57,498 nt of DNA from Mucilaginibacter flavus (GCF_030409315.1 NZ_JAUFPS010000090.1:1-57498), one strand, 5' to 3'; shown: positions 18,513 to 28,625, counted from the stretch's first letter. Numbers and translations: made by a program. The notes: generated from the letters alone by a model not told the origin.

Positions 18513-19898
18513 ATGAAAAAAATATTAATGATTTTAACGTCATGTGTCCTGATAAGTGCTTCGGGGTGTAAAAAATATATCGACGTAAATAAAAACCCCA
18601 ACCAACCCATTGATGTTGCCGAAGCGCAGATTCTGGCCCCGGTTGAGCTGGATATATCATCAAGTGTATTTGCAGGTAACGTAGCCGTTATTGCGCAGGA
18701 ATATATGCAGGTTGCCGCATTAAACCAGGTAGCACCCAACGCTGGTACCTATTTAATGTACAACTCAGATATGGATGGCGATTGGACCAATCTGTATGTT
18801 ACCTGTTTAAACAACCTGGTAACCTTAAATACAAAAGCCGTGGTCGATGGCAAATCAAACTACGCGGGTATTGCCAAAATATTAACCGCTTACTGCCTTG
18901 GTACCGGTACCGATTTATGGGGAGATATCCCGTATTCGCAGGCGTTTAAAGGCAGCGCCAACTTTACCCCGGTGTACGATGCGCAGAAAGACATCTATAC
19001 CAATATTCAAAGCTTACTGGATGCCGGTATTGCCGATATTGCAAAAGCCGGAACCACCACACCAGCTGGCGATGATTATTTTTATGCCGGCGATATGAGC
19101 AAATGGACTAAACTGGCCTATACGTTAAAGGCACGTTATTACATGCACTTGACCAAAGCAACAGGTTATACCGCCGCCGCGCAAGCCCAACTGGCGCTTA
19201 CCGCTTTAACAAAAGGCATGCAATCAAATGATGACGATTTTAAAATGGCCTACAGCGGCGCGGCAGGTGCCGAGAACCCATGGCAGCAAAATTTCATTTC
19301 GGCCAGCACGGTGGTATTGGCTAATACTTTTGTTAATGGTTTTAAAACCCGCAACGATCCGCGTTTAAGCGTAATGGTAGCACCTGCTACAGCTACCGGT
19401 TTGTACACCGGCCTTGGCGAAGGTTTAAATACTATTGGGCAATTGGAAGAGTACTCGCGTCCCGGTGATTTTTACGGTGCCGCAGGCGCAACCAACTATG
19501 TTGTAAATTACTCCGAAGCCTTGTTCATTAAAGCGGAAGCTACTTTAATTACCTCTGGTTTTGCAACTGCCGCACCGGTTTATCAAAGCGCGGTGTCATC
19601 GCACATGACCAAATTGGGTATAAGTACAACTAATGCAATCACTTACCTGGCTACAAGGGTATTAACGGCCGCTAATGCCGAGCAGTTGATCATTGAAGAA
19701 AAGCAGATAGCCAACTTCCTGTCGCTGGAAAATTATACCGACTACAGGCGTACCGGTTATCCTGTTTTGCCGGCCGTGCCTAACGCGCTTTCGGCCGTGC
19801 CACGTAGGGTGTTGTATCCCGAGGCCGAAATTATATCGAACCCACAACCGCAACAAACGGCTAAGTTGACCGATAGGTTGTGGTGGGATGTGAAGTAA
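18513..19898 (+). CDS. SusD/RagB-family surface lipoprotein, SusD-like_2 type (pair 1)
   Basis: This 461-residue lipoprotein has a signal peptide ending in a lipobox (ISASGCKK, Cys19). The following DVNKNPNQP segment is typical of the SusD-like_2 branch rather than classical SusD. It forms the surface lid of the SusC barrel encoded 25 nt upstream and captures glycan or peptide ligands. A terminator hairpin follows at 19924, so the operon contains only these two genes. Confidence 0.9.
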   Translation: MKKILMILTSCVLISASGCKKYIDVNKNPNQPIDVAEAQILAPVELDISSSVFAGNVAVIAQEYMQVAALNQVAPNAGTYLMYNSDMDGDWTNLYVTCLNNLVTLNTKAVVDGKSNYAGIAKILTAYCLGTGTDLWGDIPYSQAFKGSANFTPVYDAQKDIYTNIQSLLDAGIADIAKAGTTTPAGDDYFYAGDMSKWTKLAYTLKARYYMHLTKATGYTAAAQAQLALTALTKGMQSNDDDFKMAYSGAAGAENPWQQNFISASTVVLANTFVNGFKTRNDPRLSVMVAPATATGLYTGLGEGLNTIGQLEEYSRPGDFYGAAGATNYVVNYSEALFIKAEATLITSGFATAAPVYQSAVSSHMTKLGISTTNAITYLATRVLTAANAEQLIIEEKQIANFLSLENYTDYRRTGYPVLPAVPNALSAVPRRVLYPEAEIISNPQPQQTAKLTDRLWWDVK

Positions 19899-19923
19899 TT
19901 CTTTTTCCCCTAATATTTTGTTG

Positions 19924-19956
19924 TACCCGTCTGTTTATAAAGCAGGCGGGTATTTT
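19924..19956 (+). terminator. Terminator of SusCD pair 1
   Basis: TACCCGTCTG (19924-19933) pairs with CAGGCGGGTA (19943-19952) across a 9-nt loop, with a G-U pair, and is followed by TTTTT. Confidence 0.7.
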
Positions 19957-20279
19957 TATGGATACTAATTGGGCGAATTTTTTCGAATTTCACGAATTAG
20001 GGCCTATCCAATTTAAAAATGAGTTATAATTTATTAATTGTGTTATTAACATTAATTATTGTTTTATGTCTTGTTTAATAAATTTTTATAGGTAAAATTT
20101 GTTTAATTATTGTATATATAACATTTATTTATTAAGTGTAAATTATCGTTTTTTTAATTTTTAGAGCCTGGTATGTGCAAAAAATTAACAGATACTTACC
20201 GTAAATTATCCGGTTGGGCGTAATAATTGGTTTTTAGGGTTAAGTAATTGTAAATTAAGGGTGGATTTAAAGATTTAAG
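19957..20279. other. AT-rich region before the AraC gene
   Basis: This stretch has no ORF. At 19968-20000 it carries a short GGCGAATTTTTTCGAATT / CACGAATTAGG remnant resembling the AATTCGTG-type dispersed intergenic repeats also seen at 47370-47405. The rest is AT-rich sequence that presumably contains the AraC promoter. Confidence 0.45.
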
Positions 20280-21176
20280 ATGAAGGTTTTACAATTTACC
20301 ATCCCGGTGCCCCACGATAAAAGTGTGATAGTAGAGAAAGTTGTTTTACCCTATCACTACCCGTACTTACATAGGCACAAAGAAATTCAGATTACCTGGA
20401 TACAAAATGGCGAAGGTACCCTGGTGGCTGGCAATAACATGCACGACTATTCGCCCGGTGACGTATTTGTTTTGGGGGCCAATTTGCCGCACGTATTTAA
20501 AAGTAATCCCGAGTATTTTAACGGCAATAAGCAAATAGAGGCCTTAACCATATTTTTTAGCACCGAAGGCTCGCTGGCTCATTTGTTTGACCTGCCCGAG
20601 CTTAAAGCCAACAAAATGTTTCTGCAACAACACCAGCAGGGTTTTAAAGTGCCCCACCCGGTTGCCGATAAGGTTTGCAGCATCATGACCATGCTTAAAA
20701 ACGCTACCGGTACCACGCAGCTTGCCGAATTTTTTAACCTGCTGAATAGTTTATCGGGCATAAAAAAACGGCTCGATCCACTATCAACCTATGGTAACCT
20801 GCCGGGGATCACCGAAAACGAGGGCATAAGGATAGGTAATATTTACAACTTTATTATGCAGCACTACGGCAAACAAATTACGCTTGAGGATGTAGCCAAA
20901 GTGGCCTTCATGACGCCCGAATCATTTTGCCGTTACTTTAAAAAACATACCGGGCATACCTTTATTTCGTTTTTAAACGAGGTGCGGATTAACGAGGCAT
21001 GCAAAAAACTGATAGCGCACAAGTTTGAGAGTATCAACATAGTAGCGTCCAATTGCGGCTTTAAAAGTATTACCAATTTTAACCGGGTTTTTAAAAGCGT
21101 GATAGGCAGTTCGCCAAGTGGTTACCTGGAGGCTTACCACAATAACCTCATTAGCTTAAACAGGGCAGCAGGTTAA
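20280..21176 (+). CDS. AraC family regulator with N-terminal cupin
   Basis: This 298-residue regulator has an N-terminal cupin domain: HRHKEIQITWIQNGEGTL near residues 31-50, and SPGDVFVLGANLPHVF. The cupin should bind a sugar or other small ligand. The C-terminal AraC double HTH contains ITLEDVAKVAFMTPESFCRYF and INIVASNCGFKSITNFNRVF and ends in a SPSGY motif. Terminators on both sides make it monocistronic. Its position between two SusC/SusD pairs makes it a likely regulator of one or both, most simply of the downstream pair; this is inference. Confidence 0.9.
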   Translation: MKVLQFTIPVPHDKSVIVEKVVLPYHYPYLHRHKEIQITWIQNGEGTLVAGNNMHDYSPGDVFVLGANLPHVFKSNPEYFNGNKQIEALTIFFSTEGSLAHLFDLPELKANKMFLQQHQQGFKVPHPVADKVCSIMTMLKNATGTTQLAEFFNLLNSLSGIKKRLDPLSTYGNLPGITENEGIRIGNIYNFIMQHYGKQITLEDVAKVAFMTPESFCRYFKKHTGHTFISFLNEVRINEACKKLIAHKFESINIVASNCGFKSITNFNRVFKSVIGSSPSGYLEAYHNNLISLNRAAG

Positions 21177-21222
21177 AATAAAAAAATAGCTTAGGCTTAT
21201 ACGATTATGTTTTGGTTGATTA

Positions 21223-21253
21223 GAAGGCCGTTCCGTAAGGACGGTCTTTTTTT
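21223..21253 (+). terminator. Terminator of the AraC gene
   Basis: GGCCGTTCC and GGACGGTC form an imperfect G-C-rich stem around GTAA, followed by seven T residues. Confidence 0.7.
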
Positions 21254-21584
21254 GTTACACTCAATTTTGGGGATGGGTTTTGCCCCGAAAAGCGTTAGGT
21301 AGTAATAGTAACCCATTTTAAAATTGCATTAATCAATGATTAATTTACTGTAATTCTTTTATTGGGGGCTTTCTCCTATCGGTAAATATGGTATCTGATT
21401 ATCAATTTGGTAGTAATTCTGTTCAAGTTATTCAAGTGTTAAGTTTTCTGATAAGTTAATGTGTGCTTGATTTACAATTAACACCATAAATGTTACTTTG
21501 CACCCAAATGTCGCCGGGCTACCACTCTGGTAACGGGCAGTATTCTTACAGGTTAAAAGGGTTTAAACAATTTATTTGAGACTT
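21254..21584 (+). promoter_or_regulatory. Upstream region and leader of SusCD pair 2
   Basis: This 331-nt region has no ORF. TTACTTTGCA (about 21493-21502) resembles the -7 box and would leave a leader of about 75 nt. That leader contains the small inverted repeat TACCA-CTC-TGGTA (21520-21532). No LacI-type palindrome is present. Confidence 0.4.
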
Positions 21585-24500
21585 ATGAAAAAAAATTACC
21601 GGTTTAATTTAAGGCTATTTTATGATTTGAAGCAAAAGGGCATTTTGCTTTTTTTATTGATGCTGATAGCCTCGGCAACTACCTTCGCTCAGCAAGGTAA
21701 AACAATAAAAGGAACAGTAACTGATGAAAACAACGCGCCCCTGCCAGGTGTGGTGGTTACTGTAAAAAGTTCGGGCAAGGGCACATCAACCACGGTTAAC
21801 GGTACTTACCAGGTTACGGTAAGTGGTCCGGAAGACGAGATCAAATTTGCTTTTTTAGGGTCGGTACCTAAAGAGATTACCGTGGGTACAAAAACTACAG
21901 TAAACGTTACCCTGGTAACAGATACCAAACAATTAAAAGACGTAGTAGTCATTGGTTACGGTACTGCAAGCCGTAAAGATGTTACCGGCGCTATTACATC
22001 TGTAAAAGCCGAAGATTTTAACGCGGGTGTTTTAACTACTCCTGCCGAATTATTGCAAGGTAAAGTAGCTGGCTTAAACATCACCAAAAGTGGTGACCCC
22101 AACAAACAACCTGCTACCATTTTAAGGGGACCATCAACCCTGCGCGAAGGTGCTGCTCAACAACCGTTTTATGTAATTGACGGTGTACCGGGCGCTTCTA
22201 TTGATCTGCTTGCTCCGGCAGATATTGAAAGTATTGATGTGTTAAAAGACGCGTCATCAACCGCTATTTACGGTTCACGTGCTGCTAATGGTGTAATCAT
22301 CGTTACTACCCGCCGCGCAAAAGCAGGTCAAACCAGGTTAACTTATAGCGCCTACGCCGCGGTTGAAAACGTATCAAAAAATATCGACGTACTTACCGGC
22401 GATCAGTTGCGTCAATACTTAACTGCCAATGGTGTAAAACCATTGGCCAATCCAACTGATGATGACGGTTCCAATACCAACTGGCAAAAACTGGCCGAAA
22501 GAACCGGTTACTCTCAAAACCATAACCTTTCATACGGTGGTGCCAGTAACAATTCGGAGTATGGTGCAAGTGTAAACTACATGAAAAACAATGGTATATT
22601 AAGAAATACCAGCCTTGAGCGTACTATTTACAAGGGCTATATTAACCAGCGTTTTTTTAATGACCGTTTAAAATTGGGCATCACCCTTACCAACAGTGCT
22701 ACCAAAAACAACGATATATTTCAAAGCCAGGTGTTATCGGGTATTTTATTTTACCTGCCAACGGTTAGTCCGTACAATCCGGATGGCACTTATAAAGAAA
22801 ACTACTCGCGTACCGGCAGCGGCCCGCTAAACCCGCTAAGCTTAATTAATAACAACTTTACCAAAACCGAGAATAACAAAACGCTTATTAATGGTTTTGC
22901 TTCTGTTGATATATTAAACGGTTTAAAGTTCACCGTATCAGGATCTACCCAAAAAGAACAAAATAACGTTAACACATACTCTACCAGCCAATCGGGTATA
23001 TATGTTAACGCGGGTGGTGTGGCTGTACGCAGCGCTTATACCAATACCAGCAACGTGGTTGAGGCGTATTTTAACTATGATCGTGTTTTTGGTAAACACT
23101 CAGTTAAATTATTAGGTGGTTACTCTTACCAGCAAGATCGTAACAACGATGGCTTTGGTGTACAAACCCAGGGCTTCTCAAACGATGCTTTAACTTACAA
23201 CTACCTGGCGCTAAGTAACCCTACCCAGTTGTCGCAAATAGTTTTCAATCCTAACTATATCTCAACGTTAAGGTTTGTGTCTTTTTACGCGCGTGGTCAG
23301 TACGAGTTTTCTGATAAATACCTGTTACAGGCTTCATTAAGGGAAGATGGTTCATCGGCATTTGGTATTAACCAGCGCCATGGTTACTTCCCGGCTGTTT
23401 CTGCGGGATGGAAAATCACTAACGAAGACTTCATGAAATCCATCTCCTTTATCAGCGACCTGAAATTACGGGCTGGTTACGGTGTATCTGGTAACAGCTT
23501 GGGTTTTGATGCCTTTACTGCAAGGTTAATTTATGGTGTTCCTCCGGGCGGTGGTAAATTTTTAAGCAATGGTAACATTGTTAACCCTATTGGCCCGGTA
23601 CGTAATGATAATCCCGATTTGAAATGGGAAAGTACAGCAACCACCAACATTGGTTTGGATTTTGGTTTGTTTAATAACCGTTTAACAGGTTCGGTAGATT
23701 ACTATATCAAAAAAACATCTGATTTGATTTATACCTACCCGGTATCAACTACATTATATTTTTACCCTTTTTACACTGCTAACGTAGGTAAAATTAAAAA
23801 CAGCGGTCTTGAAGTTGTTATTAACGCCGTACCGGTAAAAACACGCGACTTTACCTGGCGTACTTCGTTCAACGTTTCGCATAACAAAAACGTGGTGCAA
23901 AGTTTATCAAACAGCCAGTTTGGTCTAAACTTTATTCAAACAGCTCAATTAGGTGGTAAAGGTCAGTCGGGTAATTACAGCCAGATCATCCAGCCGGGAT
24001 ATGCTATCGGTACTTTTGATTTGTGGCACTATTTGGGTAAAAACGCTAACGGCGTAAGTACCTATGAAAAGGCAGACGGATCAACAACCGCTACCCAGCC
24101 GCTTACTACAGATCAGTTCATTAAATACGATGCACAGCCTAAACTGATTTACGGCTGGAGCAACAGTTTCTTCTATAAAAACTTCGATCTTAACTTCCTG
24201 GTACGCGGTGTATATGGCAACAAAATCCTGAACGCGACCCTTGCGTCATTGAACAACCCTGCCGACTCAAAACTGCAGAATATTCCAACTTATACTTTAG
24301 GTGAATCATTTAAGGATATCAATGCCTACCTGATCTCTGATCGTTTCCTGGAGAGCGGCTCATACCTGCGTTTGGATAACGCTACACTGGGCTATACCAT
24401 TAAGCCACACGTGCAGGCTATCAAAAGTTTGCGTTTTTACGCGTCGGGCAATAACATCTTTATCATTACCAAATATCGCGGTGTTGATCCCGAAGTTAAT

Positions 24501-24587
24501 ATCGGTGGCTTAACCCCTGGTATTGATAATAAAGATTTTTACCCTAAAACGCGCACGTTTAGCTTAGGTATTACTGCACAATTCTAA
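21585..24587 (+). CDS. SusC/RagA TonB-linked outer-membrane transporter (pair 2)
   Basis: This 1000-residue protein has an unusually long signal region (LFLLMLIASATTFAQ after a basic 20-residue n-region). A CarboxypepD_reg-like domain (VTDENNAPLPGVVVTVKSSG), a plug with LKDVVVIGYGTASRKDVTG and YGSRAANGVIIVTTRR, and a barrel ending SLGITAQF follow. The ATG at 21585 is preferred over an in-frame TTG at 21576. It partners with the SusD 23 nt downstream. A PI-PLC-like enzyme follows the pair, so the cargo may be released from a lipid- or phosphodiester-anchored molecule (inference). Confidence 0.93.
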   Translation: MKKNYRFNLRLFYDLKQKGILLFLLMLIASATTFAQQGKTIKGTVTDENNAPLPGVVVTVKSSGKGTSTTVNGTYQVTVSGPEDEIKFAFLGSVPKEITVGTKTTVNVTLVTDTKQLKDVVVIGYGTASRKDVTGAITSVKAEDFNAGVLTTPAELLQGKVAGLNITKSGDPNKQPATILRGPSTLREGAAQQPFYVIDGVPGASIDLLAPADIESIDVLKDASSTAIYGSRAANGVIIVTTRRAKAGQTRLTYSAYAAVENVSKNIDVLTGDQLRQYLTANGVKPLANPTDDDGSNTNWQKLAERTGYSQNHNLSYGGASNNSEYGASVNYMKNNGILRNTSLERTIYKGYINQRFFNDRLKLGITLTNSATKNNDIFQSQVLSGILFYLPTVSPYNPDGTYKENYSRTGSGPLNPLSLINNNFTKTENNKTLINGFASVDILNGLKFTVSGSTQKEQNNVNTYSTSQSGIYVNAGGVAVRSAYTNTSNVVEAYFNYDRVFGKHSVKLLGGYSYQQDRNNDGFGVQTQGFSNDALTYNYLALSNPTQLSQIVFNPNYISTLRFVSFYARGQYEFSDKYLLQASLREDGSSAFGINQRHGYFPAVSAGWKITNEDFMKSISFISDLKLRAGYGVSGNSLGFDAFTARLIYGVPPGGGKFLSNGNIVNPIGPVRNDNPDLKWESTATTNIGLDFGLFNNRLTGSVDYYIKKTSDLIYTYPVSTTLYFYPFYTANVGKIKNSGLEVVINAVPVKTRDFTWRTSFNVSHNKNVVQSLSNSQFGLNFIQTAQLGGKGQSGNYSQIIQPGYAIGTFDLWHYLGKNANGVSTYEKADGSTTATQPLTTDQFIKYDAQPKLIYGWSNSFFYKNFDLNFLVRGVYGNKILNATLASLNNPADSKLQNIPTYTLGESFKDINAYLISDRFLESGSYLRLDNATLGYTIKPHVQAIKSLRFYASGNNIFIITKYRGVDPEVNIGGLTPGIDNKDFYPKTRTFSLGITAQF

Positions 24588-24610
24588 AAAAATCAGAAGG
24601 AGATAAAAAG

Positions 24611-26239
24611 ATGAAAAAGATAATGATAATATGTGCCGCAATTGCTGTGATCATGAGCACATATTCATGTACAAAATTAGATGTACCTGTTGAATCACAA
24701 TACGTAAAATCAAACTTCCCGGTTACCGATGCCGATTATACCGCATTGCTGGGCACTATTTATTCAAACCTGTCGTCAAGTTACGCGGTGCCATACTGGC
24801 GCATGCAGGATATGAGTACAGATGAGGCCATACTACCCGCCCGCGACGGTAACTTTGACGATGGCGGCCAGTACAGACAATTACACTACCACACCTGGAC
24901 ATTTGACCACCCTAACGTAATTGGTGTTTGGCAATGGGGCTTTGGCGGTATCAATACCTGTAACCGTATCATCAGCGTAATTAACGCTTCATCATCATCG
25001 GCTGCAAAAAAAGCGTCGTCAGTTGCCGAAGTTAGAGCCATGCGTGCCTTGTACCTTTATTTTATGATGGATTTGTATGGCAACGTACCTATCATCACCG
25101 ATTTCCCGGTAACTACACAGCCAAGCAATCAGCCGCGTGCCCAGGTATACGCGTTTATAGAAAGCGAGCTTAAAGCCGTATTACCATTATTGCCTGCTAA
25201 AAGCGCCAACGCGGCAACAAACGTATCGCAGTATGGCAGGCCTACAAAAGGTATGGTGTTTGCCCTGCTTGCAAAAATGTACCTTAACTCTGGCGTATAT
25301 GTAGGTACCACCCGCTACCAGGAAACTGTAACCATGTGCGATAGCGTTCAAGCCAATACCAACTATTTTTTAGATGCTAAATACAGGGATATATTTTTGC
25401 CAACCAATGGCCCGGCAATTAACGAAACCATATTTGCTGTACCTTATGATCAGCAAATACCGGGTAACCAGTTTACCCGTTTCGGTTTCTTTTATTACCT
25501 GGCCAATGCATACGGCTTTAATGTAGGCTTAAGTATTGCCATGAGCACTACGCCCGAGTTTTACAACCGTTTCAACATCCCAGGCGACGATCGTACCAAA
25601 ACCTGGCTGGCCGGTCCGCAATATTATCCCGATGGTAATGGCGGCTTTACCAATCAGCCTGTTTACTACCCTGTAGGGGCTGCAGGCGTGCCACCAAACA
25701 CACAAATTAATATTATCCCTACACTAACCTTAACCGGGTTAAAACCAATGGATTTGGGTAACGATGTGCTTAACGCGCAATCTGAAGGTGTAAGGTCACT
25801 TAAATACTACCCGGATGTTAATATCATCCAGGCAACCCGTTTAAACAGTAACGATGTGCCGGTATTCCGTTTAGCTGATGTTTACCTGATGAAAGCTGAG
25901 GCTATATTGCGTGGTGCAACCCCAACAACTATAAACGGCGAGCTACAAATTCCGCTTACTTTGGTAAACAAACTGCGTAACCGTGCGCATGCGCAGGTTG
26001 CAGCATCTATTGATTTGGATGGTTTGTTGGATGAGCGCGCACGTGAGCTTTCATGGGAAGCATGGCGTCGTAATGATTTGATCCGTTTTGGTTTGTTTGA
26101 AAAAGAGTATCCACTGCCTGTTGCCGGTGGTAAAACCGACGATCTGAAAATGAATACCGATATTACCCGCAGGTTGTACCCAATTCCATCAACCGAGTTA
26201 AAAACAAATCCTAACCTGAAACAAAACCCGGGTTATTAA
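24611..26239 (+). CDS. RagB/SusD family nutrient-binding lipoprotein (pair 2)
   Basis: This 542-residue lipoprotein has a lipobox (MSTYSC, Cys20). It carries the classical SusD tetratricopeptide-like N-terminal half (EVRAMRALYLYFMMDLYGNVPI). The conserved C-terminal segment includes LNAQSEG, VPVFRLADVYLMKAEAILR, ERARELSWEAWRRNDLIRFG and RRLYPIPSTELKTNP. It binds the imported ligand at the cell surface with its SusC partner. The operon ends in a strong terminator that also carries a promoter-like box for the next gene. Confidence 0.93.
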   Translation: MKKIMIICAAIAVIMSTYSCTKLDVPVESQYVKSNFPVTDADYTALLGTIYSNLSSSYAVPYWRMQDMSTDEAILPARDGNFDDGGQYRQLHYHTWTFDHPNVIGVWQWGFGGINTCNRIISVINASSSSAAKKASSVAEVRAMRALYLYFMMDLYGNVPIITDFPVTTQPSNQPRAQVYAFIESELKAVLPLLPAKSANAATNVSQYGRPTKGMVFALLAKMYLNSGVYVGTTRYQETVTMCDSVQANTNYFLDAKYRDIFLPTNGPAINETIFAVPYDQQIPGNQFTRFGFFYYLANAYGFNVGLSIAMSTTPEFYNRFNIPGDDRTKTWLAGPQYYPDGNGGFTNQPVYYPVGAAGVPPNTQINIIPTLTLTGLKPMDLGNDVLNAQSEGVRSLKYYPDVNIIQATRLNSNDVPVFRLADVYLMKAEAILRGATPTTINGELQIPLTLVNKLRNRAHAQVAASIDLDGLLDERARELSWEAWRRNDLIRFGLFEKEYPLPVAGGKTDDLKMNTDITRRLYPIPSTELKTNPNLKQNPGY

Positions 26240-26247
26240 TTGATGTT

Positions 26248-26290
26248 ATACCATAAGCGCATTGGTTTTATACTTTTGCGCTTATGGTAT
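26248..26290 (+). terminator. Terminator after SusCD pair 2
   Basis: ATACCATAAGCGCA (26248-26261) and TGCGCTTATGGTAT (26277-26290) form a perfect 14-bp stem with a 15-nt loop and a TTTTA tail. TACTTTTG (26271-26278), an exact TAnnTTTG box, lies in the loop about 41 nt before the PI-PLC ATG and could start that gene. Confidence 0.75.
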
Positions 26291-26319
26291 TTTATTGAAT
26301 ACCTCCAATACAAAAACCT

Positions 26320-27405
26320 ATGAAACTTATTAGCGGGCTATTGGTAAGTCTTTTATTCCCTATGTCGCTTTTTAAAACCGGCGGGGATGATATTACCATC
26401 AATAAAATACAGGTAATAGGATCGCACAATAGCTATAAACGTGCTATTGATCCTAAATTATTCAAGTTTTTGCAATCAAGGGATTCTTTGTCAATGAGCA
26501 AAATTGACTATGAGCACATCGGGCTTACAGATCAGCTTAATCTTGGTTTAGGTGCTTTAGAAATTGATGTGTATGCCGACGCCAAAGGCGGCAAATACGC
26601 GCACCCTAACGGACTTACCTGGGTACCTGGCCAACCTGCGTTTGATACCGAAGGGGTAATGAAAGAACCTGGTTTTAAGGTTTTTCATATACAAGACATT
26701 GATTACCGCAGCAACTGCCTAACCTTTAAACTTTGTCTGCAGGAGCTAAAAAAATGGAGCGATGCGCATCCCGATCATAATCCTATTTTTATTACCATGA
26801 ACGCCAAGGATGAAGCCATGGATAAACCCGGCTTTAAGGTACCTGAAAAGTTTACATCCAAAGTATTTGCCCAGCTTGATCAGGCTATATTAGATAACCT
26901 TGGCCGCTCATACCTTATTACGCCTGATGATGTGCGTGGTAAATATAAAACGTTGGAAACAGCCGTATTGCACAACAACTGGCCAACTTTAAAAGCAGCG
27001 AAAGGTAAATTCATTTTTATTTTGGACGAAAAAGGAGCTAAAAGAGCCGCTTATATAGCCGGTCATCCCTCGCTTAAAGGGCGCGTGCTTTTTGCTGATG
27101 CTATGCCCGGCACGCCAGAGGCGGCTATTCATATCATGAACAATGCTAAAAAAGATCTGGCTGCTATAAAAAGTCTGGTGAAGAAAGGATACATTATCCG
27201 TACGCGTGCCGATTCTGATACCGAAGAAGCCCGCAACAACGATAAATCATCATTTGTGGCTGCTCAAAAATCTGGCGCGCAAATTATCAGTACCGATTAT
27301 TATCAAAAAAGCACTCACTTTAAATCGGACTATGTGATTAGTTTTGCCGATGGTACTTATTTTAAAACTGATCCATTATTTACCACCGCAGTTGGTAACA
27401 AATAA
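26320..27405 (+). CDS. PI-PLC-like phosphodiesterase (Ca2+-dependent PI-PLC family)
   Basis: This is a secreted protein of 361 aa (signal-like region LISGLLVSLLFPMSLF). It has the TIM-barrel signatures of phosphatidylinositol-specific phospholipase C. The first catalytic His is in QVIGSHNSYKR (His36), acidic residues are in GALEIDVYAD, and a second His is in KVFHIQDID (His123). It resembles the family annotated as Ca2+-dependent phosphoinositide phospholipase C. Expected activity is cleavage of a phosphodiester next to inositol or a similar head group, in the periplasm or outside. Its position after a SusC/SusD pair suggests that it processes the imported or surface-bound substrate. Lipid versus GPI-anchor specificity cannot be read. 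Confidence 0.8.
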   Translation: MKLISGLLVSLLFPMSLFKTGGDDITINKIQVIGSHNSYKRAIDPKLFKFLQSRDSLSMSKIDYEHIGLTDQLNLGLGALEIDVYADAKGGKYAHPNGLTWVPGQPAFDTEGVMKEPGFKVFHIQDIDYRSNCLTFKLCLQELKKWSDAHPDHNPIFITMNAKDEAMDKPGFKVPEKFTSKVFAQLDQAILDNLGRSYLITPDDVRGKYKTLETAVLHNNWPTLKAAKGKFIFILDEKGAKRAAYIAGHPSLKGRVLFADAMPGTPEAAIHIMNNAKKDLAAIKSLVKKGYIIRTRADSDTEEARNNDKSSFVAAQKSGAQIISTDYYQKSTHFKSDYVISFADGTYFKTDPLFTTAVGNK

Positions 27406-27435
27406 AACCCGGTTTTAAAGTTTACACTGTTATTT

Positions 27436-27466
27436 AAGCCCTGGATTAAACAATCCGGGGCTTTTT
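27436..27466. terminator. Bidirectional terminator between PI-PLC and PLP enzyme genes
   Basis: AAGCCCTGGATT (27436-27447) and AATCCGGGGCTT (27452-27463) form a G-C-rich stem with one mismatch or wobble and a 4-nt loop, followed by TTT. It serves the convergent genes on both sides. Confidence 0.75.
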
Positions 27467-28625
27467 AATACGCTAAAGCCTGCTGCAAATCGGCTATTAA
27501 ATATTGTGGATCTTCTAAACCAATGTACATCCTGATGAGTTGATGCGATGGATTGTTAACGTCATACTGATCCGCGCTGATTGACGCTATAGAAGGCACA
27601 ATCAAACTTTCATGGCCTCCCCATGAAACCGCTATGAGGATGTGCTGCAATCGATCACAAAAGTTTTCGATCTTTTTTAACGAGGAGTTTTTCAAAACAA
27701 AGCTGAATAAACCGCCGCAGCCCTGCATTTGTTCCTGTGCAAGTTTGGCTTGTTCAAAACCGGCACTAAAAGGCCATAGCACTTTTTCGATATCCTCATG
27801 TGCCGAAAGCCATTTGGTAACAATTCCGGTACTTTCAAAGCTTCGTTGTAAACGTAATGGTAACGTACGTAATCCCCTTAATAGTAACCAGGCAGAGTGC
27901 GGCGATAATGCCGGGCCAAGGTTCATAAACTCATTACTGAAAATCTGTTTAATAAGCGCTGTGCTGCCTGTTATTACGCCGGCCACCACATCTGAGTGCC
28001 CGCCAATATATTTAGTGGCCGATTGCGCCACCACGTCTATCCCCATTTTTATGGGTTGCTGGTATAGCGGCGTGCAATAGCTGTTATCAATCATGGTAAT
28101 AATACCCCGCGATTTTGCAAGCGTTGCTACCTTTTTTAAATCCTGTAACTGGTAGGTAAAGGTATTGGGGCTTTCTAAAAATATGAGCCGGGTTTCGGGT
28201 TTTATCGCGGTTTCAAAATTGTTAAAATCGCTGCCGTCAATAAACGTAGTGGTGATACCAAATTTAGGTAGAAAGTCATTGAATAACTTTTCTGTCCAGC
28301 TATAGGGATCGGCAATGGTAATCACATGGTCGCCGGTCTTAAGCAACGAAATCGCGGTTACGCTGATAGCGCTTATGCCGCTGTTAAACAACAGGGCATC
28401 TTCCGCGCCATCTAAAGCGGCCAGTTTTTTTCTGAGAATGGTAAGCGTTGGGTTTTGCCCGCGCGAGTACAAAGTGCTGGTATCAAATTCATCGGCCATG
28501 GCTACCCTTAAATCGGCAACGGTTTTAAAAGCAAAATTTGTTGATTGCATGATAGGCGGCGAAACAGCGTTAAAGTAATTCTCCCGGTCTTCGCCCAGTT
28601 CATTTAATATAAACGAAAGATCCAT
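27465..28625 (-). CDS. Cys/Met-metabolism PLP-dependent enzyme (trans-sulfuration family)
   Basis: This 386-residue enzyme belongs to the family of cystathionine gamma-synthase, cystathionine beta/gamma-lyase and methionine gamma-lyase. The PLP lysine lies in QSATKYIGGHSD, the substrate-side motif is YSRGQNPTLTILRKKLAALDGAE, and the PLP-binding Asp is in IITMIDNSYCTPLYQ. The start at 28625 is used because the longer frame would run through the permease gene; the two genes are then 2 nt apart. Co-transcription behind an amino-acid permease favours a catabolic or scavenging role on an imported sulfur amino acid. The exact reaction cannot be fixed. Confidence 0.88.
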   Translation of the reverse strand: MDLSFILNELGEDRENYFNAVSPPIMQSTNFAFKTVADLRVAMADEFDTSTLYSRGQNPTLTILRKKLAALDGAEDALLFNSGISAISVTAISLLKTGDHVITIADPYSWTEKLFNDFLPKFGITTTFIDGSDFNNFETAIKPETRLIFLESPNTFTYQLQDLKKVATLAKSRGIITMIDNSYCTPLYQQPIKMGIDVVAQSATKYIGGHSDVVAGVITGSTALIKQIFSNEFMNLGPALSPHSAWLLLRGLRTLPLRLQRSFESTGIVTKWLSAHEDIEKVLWPFSAGFEQAKLAQEQMQGCGGLFSFVLKNSSLKKIENFCDRLQHILIAVSWGGHESLIVPSIASISADQYDVNNPSHQLIRMYIGLEDPQYLIADLQQALAY

